64,000 nucleotides of DNA from Falsiroseomonas ponticola (GTDB taxonomy: Bacteria; Pseudomonadota; Alphaproteobacteria; Acetobacterales; Acetobacteraceae), in the NCBI RefSeq assembly GCF_016805305.1, contig NZ_JAERQN010000003.1, forward strand, positions 310,001-374,000, written 5' to 3'. Every line of letters begins with the position of its first letter. Within the stretch, counting starts at the first letter, position 1. A model generated the notes under the pieces. It saw only the letters and a program-made list of their open reading frames with translations, made no database searches and was not told the DNA's origin. Positions 23,812-32,479 of the stretch are shown in pieces. The position numbers and the translations under genes were made by a program.

Positions 23812-26057
23812 TCACCACACCGCGTCGCGCAGCGCCACATTGTCCAGCAGCCCGCCATAGCTGTCATTGCCGGCGGCATCCTCGACGAAGGCCAGGAGAT
23901 CCATGCCCTCCCGGCCCTCGACGATGAATTCGTAGCGGGTCCATTCCTTGGTCGTGGGCTGGATGAAGGCCAGCTTCTCCTCGTTCCACATGACCACGAA
24001 GCCCTCGGTCGCCGGCTTGTCCGTGCGGGCGCGGGCATCGAAGGTCAGGACGTAGCGCGCACCGGCCTCGGCATCGACCTTCTGGCTGATCGCGTCCACC
24101 GCGCGGTCGTAGTCGATCTCGATGTGCTGGCGGCCGTCGCTGGCCTTCATGCCGCCATAGCCGGCCCAGACCTCGATCGCGCCGGCATTGCTGGTCCAGC
24201 CCGGCATCTCCTTCACCGGGGACCAGGCGCCGTCCTTGATGGCGGGCTCCTCGAAGCTGCCATTCACCAGCAGGTTGGCGCCCTTCTCCCGCGCCGCCTC
24301 GATGGTGACGGTCACCTCCTGCGTGGTGGCGCCATCGGCGGAGACCACCACCAGCGTCTCCACCAGCGCCTCGCCCCCGGCGATCTCGCGCAGCTTCTCG
24401 GCCGGGGTGTCCAGCACATAGGTCCAGGCGCCGGTCTTGGCGTCGAAGTCGAAATGGCCGAAGCGGCCCTCCAGCCCCTTGGCGTCGCCGAACACCGCCT
24501 CCCCGGCATCGAGGTCGGCGATGGAAAGCCGGCCGCCCACCTTCTCCGCCGCCCCGGCGCGGATCCTGCCCTCGGTCTCGCCCCCGATCGTCGCCGCGTC
24601 ATTCGCGCCGAGGATGGTGATGGTCGCGACCGCGACGCCGGCATCGCCATCGGCATCCGTCACGCGGTAGCTGAAGGTGACCTCGGCGCTCTGGCCGGCG
24701 CGCAGCGATTGGAAGGCATCGCCGCCCGTCCAGCTGAAGGCGCCATCGGCGCCCAGCACCAGGCTGCCGCCGCTGGCCGCCGTCACCAGCCGCACCGCGG
24801 CCACCAGGTCGGCCACGCTGTCATTGGCCGTCACGTTGCCCGCGACGCTCGCCGCATCCTCGGAGACGGTGAAGCGGTCCGCCACCGCCACCACCGCGTC
24901 ATCCGCCGCGGTCAGCGCCACGCCATCCACCGTCACCGCCGCGGCCTCGAAGCCCCGGACCGTCAGCGACTGCGCCGCGAAGCGGAAATCGGCCCAGGGC
25001 GTGGTCGCGGCATGCGCCAGGAAGCGCGCCAGCTCGGCCTGGAAGCTGGCCGCCATCCAGTCCGGCCGGGCCAGGGAGAAGACCAGCGTGTCGAACCCCG
25101 CGCCGCCGTCACGAACCCCGCGCCGCCGTCATAGGTATCGCCGCGGGCGCCCGCGACATCCATCACCACCCGGTCGTTGCCGCCATCGGCGAAGACCTGG
25201 TCGGCGCCGGCGCCGGCCGAGATCAGGTCATCCCCGTCACCGCCATGGACCGTGTCGTTGCCCGCGCCGGCCAGGATGGTGTCGGCGCCCGCATCACCGC
25301 TGGCCAGGTCATTGCCGGCATCGAGGTCGATGGAATCATTGCCGCCATTGGCCCAGACCACGTCGTTGCCGGCGCCGGAGAGCACGGTGTCGTTCCCGTC
25401 ATCGGCCCCGATCGTGTCGTTGCCGGTGCCGCTGGTGATGCTGTCCGCGCCCTGGCCGGCCCAGACCGTGTTGTGGCCGTTGCCGGCCGCGACGGTGTCG
25501 TTCCCCGCATCGCCGGTGATGCTGTCGTCGCCCGCGCCGGCGGCGATGCGGTCATGCCCCTCGCCGCCCACCACGGTGTTGCGGCCCTCGCCGGCCAGGA
25601 TGGTGTCATCGCCGGCATCGCCGTGGAGGGCATCGTCCCCGGCGCCGCCATCGACGCTGTCATTGCCCTGGCCGCCCCAGACGCTGTCATGGCCGCCGCC
25701 GGTCACGAAGCGGTCCGCGCCATCCTCGCCCCAGGCCATGTCGTTGCCCTCGCCGAGGTTCATCGTGTCGTCCCCGGCGCCGCCCCAGATCAGGTCATTG
25801 CCCGCGCCGCCATCCAGGCTGTCCGCGCCCGCGCCGGCCCAGAGCTGGTCGTTGCCCGCATCGCCCGTCAGCGTATCGGCGCCATCCTCGCCCCAGAGCA
25901 GGTCATGGCCGTCGCCCCCGCGGATCAGGTCGGCGAAGGCGCTGCCGAAGACGCCGTCATCGCCGCCGCCGGTCAGCAGCTCGATCGCATCGCTCGCATT
26001 CTGCAGGTGGAACCAGTCGGCCTGGTTGGTGGCGGTGCGGAGGATGGTGCGGGGCAT
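23812..26057 (-). pseudogene. RTX/VCBS surface or secreted protein, frameshifted by a 20-bp duplication
   Basis: Two adjacent reading frames form one gene. The upstream part (24963-26057) starts MPRTILRTATNQADWF and holds about 30 calcium-binding nonapeptides of the GGxGxDxux type. The downstream part (open to 23812) has a VCBS/cadherin-like domain (SYRVTDADGDAGVAVATITILGANDA) and a C-terminal DUF642-like carbohydrate-binding segment (NLLVNGSFEEP to YGGLLDNVALRD). The frames are joined by an exact 20-bp duplication at 25092-25131. Removing one copy gives one open frame of 742 codons through YDGGAGFDTLVFSLARPDW. Unusually, the RTX block is N-terminal. No type I exporter is adjacent. Confidence 0.85.
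25092..25131 (-). repeat. Exact 20-bp tandem duplication inside the RTX gene
   Basis: CGAACCCCGCGCCGCCGTCA occurs twice head to tail (25092-25111 and 25112-25131). Its length is not a multiple of three and it shifts the frame after the codons for YDGGAGF. It may be a slippage mutation, a reversible switch or an assembly artefact. Confidence 0.95.
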
Positions 26058-26094
26058 CGGGGGCGGGTCCTGGCGTCTCGGCTCGCAGGGTGCA

Positions 26095-26109
26095 GTTGCA
26101 TTCTGCAAC
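26095..26109. promoter_or_regulatory. Inverted repeat upstream of the RTX gene
   Basis: GTTGCA-TTC-TGCAAC, a perfect 6-bp inverted repeat 38 bases before the RTX start. A related half (CTGCGTTCTGCC) follows. Candidate operator; no regulator gene is adjacent. Confidence 0.4.
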
Positions 26110-26173
26110 CGGACTGCGTTCTGCCGGGATCAGTGCAGCCCCCATGCCAGGCAGGGTGCCAAGGCGAGGCGCG

Positions 26174-27463
26174 CTACCCCGCCACCCGCCCGAACACCGC
26201 CGTCAGCAGCGCGTAGAGCGCGCCGCCCACCAGGAACCCCACCAGCGTGCCGTTGATGCGGACATATTGCAGGTCCTTGCCGACCCGCAGCTCGATCTTC
26301 TCCGTCACCGTCGCCGTTTCCCAGTTGCGCACGACGCCCGCGATGAAGTCCGAGAGCTGGCTGCGCGCCGCCGGCAGCAGGGCGATCAGCACGCGCTCCG
26401 CCCCCTTGTTCAGCCGGGCCCGCGCGGCCTCGTCCTCCGCCAGCATGGTGCCGACATTGGCCAGCGCGCCGGCCAGCACCTGCATCGTGCGGCCCTCGGG
26501 GTTGGCCGCATCGGCCTCCATCGCCGCGCGCAGCCTGTCCCAGATATCGCCGAGCCAGGTGGCGACGGCGGGGTGGCGCAGCGCGTCGCGCAGCGCGCGG
26601 CCGAGTGCGGCGGCGCGCTCCGGGTCGTTCTCCAGCCGCGCCACCTCCGCCTTCACCCAGCCCTCGAAGGCCAGGCGCAGGTCGCTGTCGCCGGGCTCCA
26701 CCTTGTCCAGCTCGGCATTCAGGGCGGAGAGCACGCGCCGCGCGATGGTCGCACCCGCCAGCCAGCCCACCAGCGCGCCGCCCTCCGCCCGGACGCGCGC
26801 GGCGATGGCGGCCTGCAGCTGATCCTCCTTCGCCGCCAGCAGGGCCTTCAGCTGGCTGACGGCCAGGTTGAACACCTCCTGGTGCCGCCCGCCCTCGATC
26901 AGCGCGGTCAGGGCGCGGGCCACCACGCGCGCCGCGCCGGGGCCGCCGGCGATGCGGGGCAGCAGGCGCGCCAGCAGGCGCCGCGCCCGGCCATCCTCCA
27001 GGCTCGCCAGGATGCGGGGCATGGTCCGCGCCAGGGCGGCGGCGGCGGGCTGGATCGCTTCCGGGTCGTTGAACCAGCCGCGCAGGATGCCCGCCAGGTC
27101 GAGCCGCCCCAGCACGCGCGCGACCTCGGCCTCCGTGAACACATGGTTTGCCACGAAGCGGCCGAGCCCGGCGCCCAGCCTTTCCTTCTGCCGGGGGATG
27201 ATGGCGGTGTGCGGGATGGGCAGGCCGAGGGGGTGGCGGAACAGCGCCGTCACCGCGAACCAGTCGGCGATGCCCCCCACCAGCCCCGCCTTGGCGGAGG
27301 CCTGCAGCAGGTCCGTCCCGTAGCCCGGCGGCAGCCAGTAGCTGCCGACCAGCAGCCCCCCCATGCCGGCCAGCAGCAGCGATGCCGCCCGCCGGTGTCG
27401 TGTCAGGGCGCGCCGCAGCGCGAGGTCGGGGTCTTCGGGGGGAGGGGAGGGGAGAGGCTGCAT
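26174..27463 (-). CDS. DUF445 membrane-associated protein (YjiN-like)
   Basis: 429 aa of the DUF445 family. N-terminal membrane helix (ASLLLAGMGGLLVGSYWL), the family motif KAGLVGGIADWFAVTALFRHPLGLPIPHTAIIP, a long helical region with several amphipathic repeats, and a C-terminal helix (GTLVGFLVGGALYALLTAVFG). The biochemical role of this family is not established; it is anchored at both ends in the inner membrane. ATG at 27463 chosen (a GTG lies one codon upstream). Confidence 0.92.
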   Translation of the reverse strand: MQPLPSPPPEDPDLALRRALTRHRRAASLLLAGMGGLLVGSYWLPPGYGTDLLQASAKAGLVGGIADWFAVTALFRHPLGLPIPHTAIIPRQKERLGAGLGRFVANHVFTEAEVARVLGRLDLAGILRGWFNDPEAIQPAAAALARTMPRILASLEDGRARRLLARLLPRIAGGPGAARVVARALTALIEGGRHQEVFNLAVSQLKALLAAKEDQLQAAIAARVRAEGGALVGWLAGATIARRVLSALNAELDKVEPGDSDLRLAFEGWVKAEVARLENDPERAAALGRALRDALRHPAVATWLGDIWDRLRAAMEADAANPEGRTMQVLAGALANVGTMLAEDEAARARLNKGAERVLIALLPAARSQLSDFIAGVVRNWETATVTEKIELRVGKDLQYVRINGTLVGFLVGGALYALLTAVFGRVAG

Positions 27464-27558
27464 CACGGCCCACAGCTAGGCCCCCGCCATTCGTTTTCCC
27501 AGCCATGCGCCACGCAGGGCTTTGAATGTCATCGCCGGGGCGCTACATCGGCGGTGAC

Positions 27559-27571
27559 GTTATAAGGTAAC
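27559..27571 (+). promoter_or_regulatory. Zur-like operator / -10 region before the metal ABC genes
   Basis: GTTATAAGGTAAC is an imperfect palindrome (GTTA-N5-TAAC) resembling the Zur box core GTTATANTATAAC. It ends one base before the ATG at 27573. TATAAG inside it (27561-27566) is placed so that transcription would begin about at the ATG, implying a leaderless mRNA repressed by Zur. Inference from similarity and context. Confidence 0.5.
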
Positions 27572-27572
27572 C

Positions 27573-27692
27573 ATGCGCCTGCCGATCCCCGACCCCCTGG
27601 CCCTGTCCTCCGGTGCCGCCGCGCGGCTGCTGCTGGCCGGGGGCGTGCTGGCCGGGCTCTGGGGCGCCGTCGCCTGGGCGCTCGCGCTGTGA
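27573..27692 (+). CDS. 39-residue single-helix membrane protein
   Basis: Short ORF: a start MRLPIPDPLALSSG followed by one transmembrane helix (ARLLLAGGVLAGLWGAVAWALAL). It begins one base after the Zur-like box and its TGA overlaps the GTG of the ABC ATPase gene by four bases (GTGA), so it is translationally coupled to the importer. It may be an auxiliary subunit or merely a coupling leader peptide. No family recognised. Confidence 0.6.
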   Translation: MRLPIPDPLALSSGAAARLLLAGGVLAGLWGAVAWALAL

Positions 27693-28429
27693 CGGCGCGC
27701 GGCCCCGCGGTGGAACTGCGCGACCTGACCGCGACGCATCAGCGCCACCCGGCGGTGCACCACGTCTCCGCGCGGTTCGAGGCCGGGAGCCTGACGGCCA
27801 TCGTCGGCCCGAATGGCGCGGGGAAGACGACGCTGCTGCGCGCCATCGCGGGCCTGCACCGCGTCGATTCCGGGCGCGTCGCCATCTCCGGCGCGCAGCC
27901 CCGCCTCGCGCTGCTGCCGCAGCAATCCGGCATGGACCGCGCCTTCCCGATCCTCTGCCTCGATGTGGTGATGCAGGGCATGTGGTCGCGGCTCGGCGCG
28001 CTGCGCGCGGCCAGCGCCGCGGACCGGGACCGCGCCCAGGCGGCGCTGGAGGCGGTGGGCCTTGGCGGCTTCGCCCGCCGCCCGGTCGGCGCCATGTCCG
28101 CCGGCCAGTTCCAGCGCCTGCTCTTCGCCCGCCTGCTGGTGCAGGACGCCGACCTGATCCTGCTGGACGAGCCCTTCAACGCCGTCGATGCCCGCACCGC
28201 GGCCGACCTGCTGGCCGTGGTCCGCCGCTGGCACGGGGAGGGCCGCACCGTGATGGCCGTGCTGCACGACATGGACCTGGTGCGGGACGAATTCCCGCAC
28301 TGCCTGCTGCTGGCCCGCGAATGCGTCGCCAGCGGCCCGACGGCCGAGGTGCTGTCTGCCGCCAACCGGATGCGGGCCCGCCGGATGGCGGAATCCTGGG
28401 ACGAAGCCGCCCCCGCCTGCGCGGCGTGA
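27689..28429 (+). CDS. znuC: Zinc/manganese-type ABC transporter ATPase
   Basis: 246 aa ATP-binding subunit of a metal importer of the ZnuC/MntB type. Walker A is GPNGAGKTT (residues 40-48), the Q-loop is LLPQQSG, the signature is MSAGQFQ, a known variant of LSGGQ in this group, and Walker B is LILLDEP with H-loop VLHDMDLV. Start GTG overlaps the small ORF stop; the stop overlaps the permease start. The Zur-like box upstream favours zinc over manganese. Confidence 0.88.
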   Translation: MTARGPAVELRDLTATHQRHPAVHHVSARFEAGSLTAIVGPNGAGKTTLLRAIAGLHRVDSGRVAISGAQPRLALLPQQSGMDRAFPILCLDVVMQGMWSRLGALRAASAADRDRAQAALEAVGLGGFARRPVGAMSAGQFQRLLFARLLVQDADLILLDEPFNAVDARTAADLLAVVRRWHGEGRTVMAVLHDMDLVRDEFPHCLLLARECVASGPTAEVLSAANRMRARRMAESWDEAAPACAA

Positions 28430-29298
28430 GCGTCTTGGACGCGATCCTCGGCCCCTTCCTCGAATTCGGCTTCATGCGGCGCGCCCTGGTGGGCTGCCTT
28501 GCCCTGTCGGTTTCCGCGCCGCTGCTCGGCGTCTTCCTCATGCTGCGGCGGACGAGCCTGACGGCGGAGGTGCTGGCCCATGGCGTGACGCCGGGCATCG
28601 CGGCAGGCTTCCTCATCGCCGGGCTGTCGGTGCCCGCCATGTCGGTCGGCGGGCTGGTGGCGGGGCTGGCCGTCGCGGTCGGCGCCGGCGCGCTCTCCCG
28701 CGCCACGGGTGGGCGGGAGGATGCGGCGCTGACGGCGCTCTACCTTATCGCCCTCGCCCTCGGCGTCACGCTGGTGTCGCTGCGGGGCGATACGGGGGAC
28801 CTGACGCATCTGCTGTTCGGCCAGGTGCTGGGGGTGGATGACCCGGCGCTGCTGCTGATGGCCGGCGTGGCCACGCTGACCCTGCCCGCGCTGGCGCTGG
28901 GCTGGCGGCCGCTCGCGCTGGAATGCTTCGACCCCGGCTTCGCGCAGGCGGAGGGCGTGGGCGGCGGCGCCTGGCACCTGGCCTTCCTCGGCCTCGTCGT
29001 GCTGAACGTGCTGGCGGCCTTCCAGGCCATGGGCACGCTGATGGCGGTGGGGCTGATGATGCTGCCCGCCGTCGCGGCGCGGCACTGGTCGCGGGAATTG
29101 TCAGGCCTTGCCTATGCCGCGGTGGGGCTCGCCGCGGCGGCCAGCCTGGCGGGGCTGCTCGGCAGCTACCACCTGGACCTGCCCTCCGGCCCCGCCATCG
29201 TGCTGGCGGCGGGGCTGCTCTGGGTGCTGTCCGTGGTGGCGGGGCCGGTCGATGGGCTGCTCGCCCGCTGGGTCCGGCGCCCGCATCTGGCGGGGTAG
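28426..29298 (+). CDS. znuB: Zinc/manganese-type ABC transporter permease
   Basis: 290 aa, about eight membrane helices, ABC-3 family permease. Family features: FMRRALVGCLALSVSAPLLGVFLMLRRTSL near the N-terminus, EVLAHGVTPGIAAGF (EAA-like coupling region) and GTLMAVGLMMLPAVAARHWS. It starts at a GTG overlapping the ATPase stop by four bases. The usual periplasmic metal-binding protein gene (znuA) is not next to it on either side, so it must be encoded elsewhere or the system uses another receptor. Confidence 0.9.
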   Translation: MSVLDAILGPFLEFGFMRRALVGCLALSVSAPLLGVFLMLRRTSLTAEVLAHGVTPGIAAGFLIAGLSVPAMSVGGLVAGLAVAVGAGALSRATGGREDAALTALYLIALALGVTLVSLRGDTGDLTHLLFGQVLGVDDPALLLMAGVATLTLPALALGWRPLALECFDPGFAQAEGVGGGAWHLAFLGLVVLNVLAAFQAMGTLMAVGLMMLPAVAARHWSRELSGLAYAAVGLAAAASLAGLLGSYHLDLPSGPAIVLAAGLLWVLSVVAGPVDGLLARWVRRPHLAG

Positions 29299-29306
29299 CG
29301 CCCCGG

Positions 29307-29816
29307 CTACAGCTTGCCCGGCTTCTTGCTGGCGGCGGTGATGCGGTCCACCAGCCCCAGCACCAGCGCGCCCACCAGGAACATGCCGTGGATCGCGAGC
29401 CCCCAGGTGACGGCCCGGTCGTCATAGCTGCCGATCTCCATGAAGATCTGCAGCAGGTGGATGGAGGAGATGGCGATCAGCGCCGTCGCCAGCTTCAGCT
29501 TGAGGTTCCCGGGGTCCACCGCCGCCAGCCAGCCCACCTCCTTGTCCCCGTCCCGCGGCGCCAGGCGGGAGACCAGGCTGTCATAGGAGGAGATGGCGAC
29601 CATGACGACGAGGGAGGCGACGAGCGCCGAATCGAGCAGGTGCAGCAGGTCGATCAGCTGCCGGTTGTCCGACCCGTTGGTCGCGTTGGAGGCGAACTTC
29701 CACAGCTTGGCGAGGAAGCCGACGGCATAGACCGCCAGCGCGACGACCAACCCACCGAAGAACACCACCAGCAGGTAGCGGCTGGCGATGATGGCCTTGT
29801 CGATCATGCTTTGCAT
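29307..29816 (-). CDS. UPF0114 (YqhA) family membrane protein
   Basis: 169 aa with three to four membrane helices: ASRYLLVVFFGGLVVALAVY, LLDSALVASLVVMVAISSYDSLV, the NLKLKLATALIAISSIHLLQIFM block and WGLAIHGMFLVGALVLGLVDR, all characteristic of YqhA/UPF0114. Function unestablished in the family. The start at 29816 has GGGAG six bases upstream. Divergent from the second RidA gene. Confidence 0.92.
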   Translation of the reverse strand: MQSMIDKAIIASRYLLVVFFGGLVVALAVYAVGFLAKLWKFASNATNGSDNRQLIDLLHLLDSALVASLVVMVAISSYDSLVSRLAPRDGDKEVGWLAAVDPGNLKLKLATALIAISSIHLLQIFMEIGSYDDRAVTWGLAIHGMFLVGALVLGLVDRITAASKKPGKL

Positions 29817-29899
29817 GTCAGTCTCCCGGTCGCGCGCCATGTGGCACTCGGTCCCGGTCTTTGGAAGATTGGCGCCATGGAAGATTGCAGGAGAGAAGC

Positions 29900-30250
29900 A
29901 TGACCATCCGCCGCATCGCCGAGGAGCAGCGCCTGTCCGGCGCCGTGCTGGGGGGCGGCCTTCTGTGGCTGGCCGGCCAGGTGGCGGATGACCCGACCCT
30001 GGATGCGGAGGGGCAGACGGCCGACATCCTGGCCCAGATCGACGCCCTGCTGGCGGAGGCCGGGACCGACAAGCGCGCGCTGATGTCGGTGACCATCGTG
30101 CTGGCCGATATCCGCGACGCGCCGGCGATGAACCGCGCCTGGGACGCCTGGCTCGACCCCGCCGCCAAGCCCGCGCGCATGACGATCGAGGCCGCGCTGG
30201 TCGATCCGCGCTGGAAGGTGGAGATCACCGGCGTGGCGCTCGCCCCGTGA
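29900..30250 (+). CDS. RidA-family protein, second copy
   Basis: 116 aa. Starts MTIRRIAEEQRLSGAV after AGGAGAG; contains LLWLAGQVADDP and the family helix DILAQIDALLAEAGTDKRALMSVTIVLADI, ending WKVEITGVALAP. It is of the short RidA subgroup, distinct from the copy at 18588, and lacks the canonical terminal Arg-x-Glu ending of archetypal RidA. The stop overlaps the K+ channel start (GTGA). Likely clears a reactive enamine or imine. Confidence 0.88.
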   Translation: MTIRRIAEEQRLSGAVLGGGLLWLAGQVADDPTLDAEGQTADILAQIDALLAEAGTDKRALMSVTIVLADIRDAPAMNRAWDAWLDPAAKPARMTIEAALVDPRWKVEITGVALAP

Positions 30251-31260
30251 ACCCGCTGCCGCCGCACCGCCTGCGGCAGGCCTGGGCGCGGTCCGTCGCC
30301 TTCACCGTGGCGCTGTCCCTGCTGGTGGCGCTGGGGGTGGGGGATGAGGGGCTGGTGCTCTCCGCCGTGGTGCTGGGGGTGGCGGGGCTCGGGCTCGGGC
30401 TGCTCTACCGGCTGTTCCCGCGCGGGCTGCACTTCGCCTTCGGCACGGCGACGGGGCTCGCGCTCTACGCCACGCTCTTCGTCGTGCTGGGGCGGGCGCA
30501 GTTCCCCCATGCGGCCGACTGGTCCCGGCCCATCGCCTTCCTGCTGCCCGTGCTGGCCTTCCTCGGCACGGTGTTCTGGCGCCGACGCGAGCTGGCGGAG
30601 GTGGCGGAGAAGCAGGAGGCGGAGAGCCTGGACCTGCTGCCTTATGCCGCGCGCTGGCTGGCCGGCGTCTCGGCCGTCGGGGTCATCTGCTTCGCCCTGC
30701 CGGTGAACCGCCTGGCGCCGGAATGGCAGGCGGCGATCCTGATGGCGGCCATGGCCGTGATCGGCGGGGTGGTGGCCCTGTCGGTCCGGGACGTGGTCCG
30801 GCTGCTGGTCGATGTCGCGCTGATCATGGAGGAACTCGGCAACCGCGCCCGCCACCTGGCGGTGCCGATCGTGGCCTTCCTGCTGATGTATGCCGTGCTG
30901 GTCATCGGCTTCGGCGCCACCTACCGCATCGCCGACGGGCTGAGCCACCACGCCCTGTTCCACGGGCCGGAGGGGCCGATCCGGCTGAGCTATTCGGATG
31001 CGCTGCACTTCTCCATCGCGACCCTGTCCACGGTGGGCTACGGCGATATCCGCCCCTCCGACGATGGCGCGCGGGTGCTGGCGAGCCTGGAGGTGCTGGC
31101 GGGGCAGCTCCTGCTGCTGTTCGGCTTCGCCGAGATCATGCGCAGCCGCCGGGTGCGGGCGGAGGGGCCGGCCGGGCGGAGCCGGGTGCGGGACCCGCAT
31201 GTGGACCCCGATGGAGCCGCCGGGCATTCTCCGCCGCCGCACCGGCATGGTGGCGACTGA
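30247..31260 (+). CDS. Potassium-channel-family membrane protein
   Basis: 337 aa. Roughly six membrane helices, and near the C-terminus a two-helix ion-channel domain with selectivity filter TVGYGD (residues 262-267), the strict K+ signature. Preceding pore helix: YSDALHFSIATLS. There is no RCK/TrkA domain; the C-tail is short, basic and disordered, with several His/Asp. No voltage-sensor Arg ladder is apparent. It starts at a GTG overlapping the RidA stop. Likely a K+ leak or envelope-stress channel. Confidence 0.85.
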   Translation: MNPLPPHRLRQAWARSVAFTVALSLLVALGVGDEGLVLSAVVLGVAGLGLGLLYRLFPRGLHFAFGTATGLALYATLFVVLGRAQFPHAADWSRPIAFLLPVLAFLGTVFWRRRELAEVAEKQEAESLDLLPYAARWLAGVSAVGVICFALPVNRLAPEWQAAILMAAMAVIGGVVALSVRDVVRLLVDVALIMEELGNRARHLAVPIVAFLLMYAVLVIGFGATYRIADGLSHHALFHGPEGPIRLSYSDALHFSIATLSTVGYGDIRPSDDGARVLASLEVLAGQLLLLFGFAEIMRSRRVRAEGPAGRSRVRDPHVDPDGAAGHSPPPHRHGGD

Positions 31261-31345
31261 GGCAGCGGGACCGCGAAGCGGACACGCACGGGCCGCGGGC
31301 CTGCCTTAATTGACCGGCATTACTATCGGCGACCGAGGAGTGGAC

Positions 31346-32440
31346 ATGCGTATCCTGCTGACGGGTGGCCTGGGGTTCATCGGCTCCGCCGTGGTCCGCC
31401 GCCTGATCGCCACCACCGACCATGTGGTGGTGAATGTGGACAAGGAGACCTATGCGGCGAGCCATGAGGCGCTGGATCAGGCGCGCGGACACGCCCGCCA
31501 CGTCCACCTGAAGGCCGATATCTGCGACCCCGCCGCCATGGCCGCCGCCTTCGCGGAATGGCAGCCGGAGGTGGTGATGCACCTGGCGGCCGAGAGCCAT
31601 GTGGACCGCTCCATCGACGGCCCGGCCGAGTTCATCCGCACCAATGTGGTGGGCACCCAGGTCCTGCTGGAAGCGGCCCGCGCCTATTGGGCGGGCCTCG
31701 ACGCCCCCCGCAAGGCGGCCTTCCGGTTCCACCACATCTCGACCGACGAGGTGTTCGGCAGCCTGGAATCGACCGAGGAAAAACCCTTCGACGAACACAC
31801 GCCCTATGACCCGCGCAGCCCCTACAGCGCCTCCAAGGCGGCCTCCGACCACCTGGTGCGGGCCTGGCACCACACCTATGGCTTCCCGGCCTTCGTCTCC
31901 AACACCACGAACAATTACGGCCCCTGGCAATTCCCGGAGAAGCTGATCCCGCTGGTCAGCCTCAATGCGCTGGAGGGCAAGACCCTGCCGGTCTATGGCG
32001 ACGGGTCGAACATCCGCGACTGGATCCATGTGGAGGACCATGCGGAGGCGCTGGTGCTGGCCGCCCTCCATGCCGGCAAGCCCGGCGGCACCTACTGCAT
32101 CGGCCCGCGGCAGGAACGCAGCAACCTGCAGGTCGTGAAGACCATCTGCGCCGTGCTGGACCGGCTGCGCCCGGACCCCGCGGGGCCGCGGGAGCGGCTG
32201 ATCACCTTCGTGAAGGACCGCCCGGGCCACGATTTCCGCTACGCCATGGACCCGACCAGCGCGGAGGTGGCGCTGGGCTGGCGTGCGAAACATGATTTCG
32301 AGAGCGGGCTGGAACACACCTTGCGCTGGTACCTGGACCATGAGGATTGGTGGGGCCCGATCCGGGCGCGGCGCTATGCCGGGCAGCGGCTCGGCGGCGT
32401 GAACACGCCGCCGGGTGGCCATGCGGCCACGGCGACGTGA
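31346..32440 (+). CDS. rfbB: dTDP-glucose 4,6-dehydratase
   Basis: Extended SDR, 364 aa. Converts dTDP-glucose to dTDP-4-keto-6-deoxyglucose. NAD site TGGLGFIG (residues 6-13), catalytic Thr133-Asp134-Glu135 in the STDEVFG motif, and Tyr160-x-x-x-Lys164 (YSASK). AESHVDRS and [18 protein letters not shown] are family hallmarks. Start chosen at ATG 31346 after GAGGAG. rfbA, rfbC and rfbD are not adjacent; the following epimerase and aminotransferase suggest a dedicated amino-sugar route rather than rhamnose. Confidence 0.95.
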   Translation: MRILLTGGLGFIGSAVVRRLIATTDHVVVNVDKETYAASHEALDQARGHARHVHLKADICDPAAMAAAFAEWQPEVVMHLAAESHVDRSIDGPAEFIRTNVVGTQVLLEAARAYWAGLDAPRKAAFRFHHISTDEVFGSLESTEEKPFDEHTPYDPRSPYSASKAASDHLVRAWHHTYGFPAFVSNTTNNYGPWQFPEKLIPLVSLNALEGKTLPVYGDGSNIRDWIHVEDHAEALVLAALHAGKPGGTYCIGPRQERSNLQVVKTICAVLDRLRPDPAGPRERLITFVKDRPGHDFRYAMDPTSAEVALGWRAKHDFESGLEHTLRWYLDHEDWWGPIRARRYAGQRLGGVNTPPGGHAATAT

Positions 32441-32479
32441 ACGGCGGCAGCGGAACGACGGCGGAAGGAAACGATTTCG

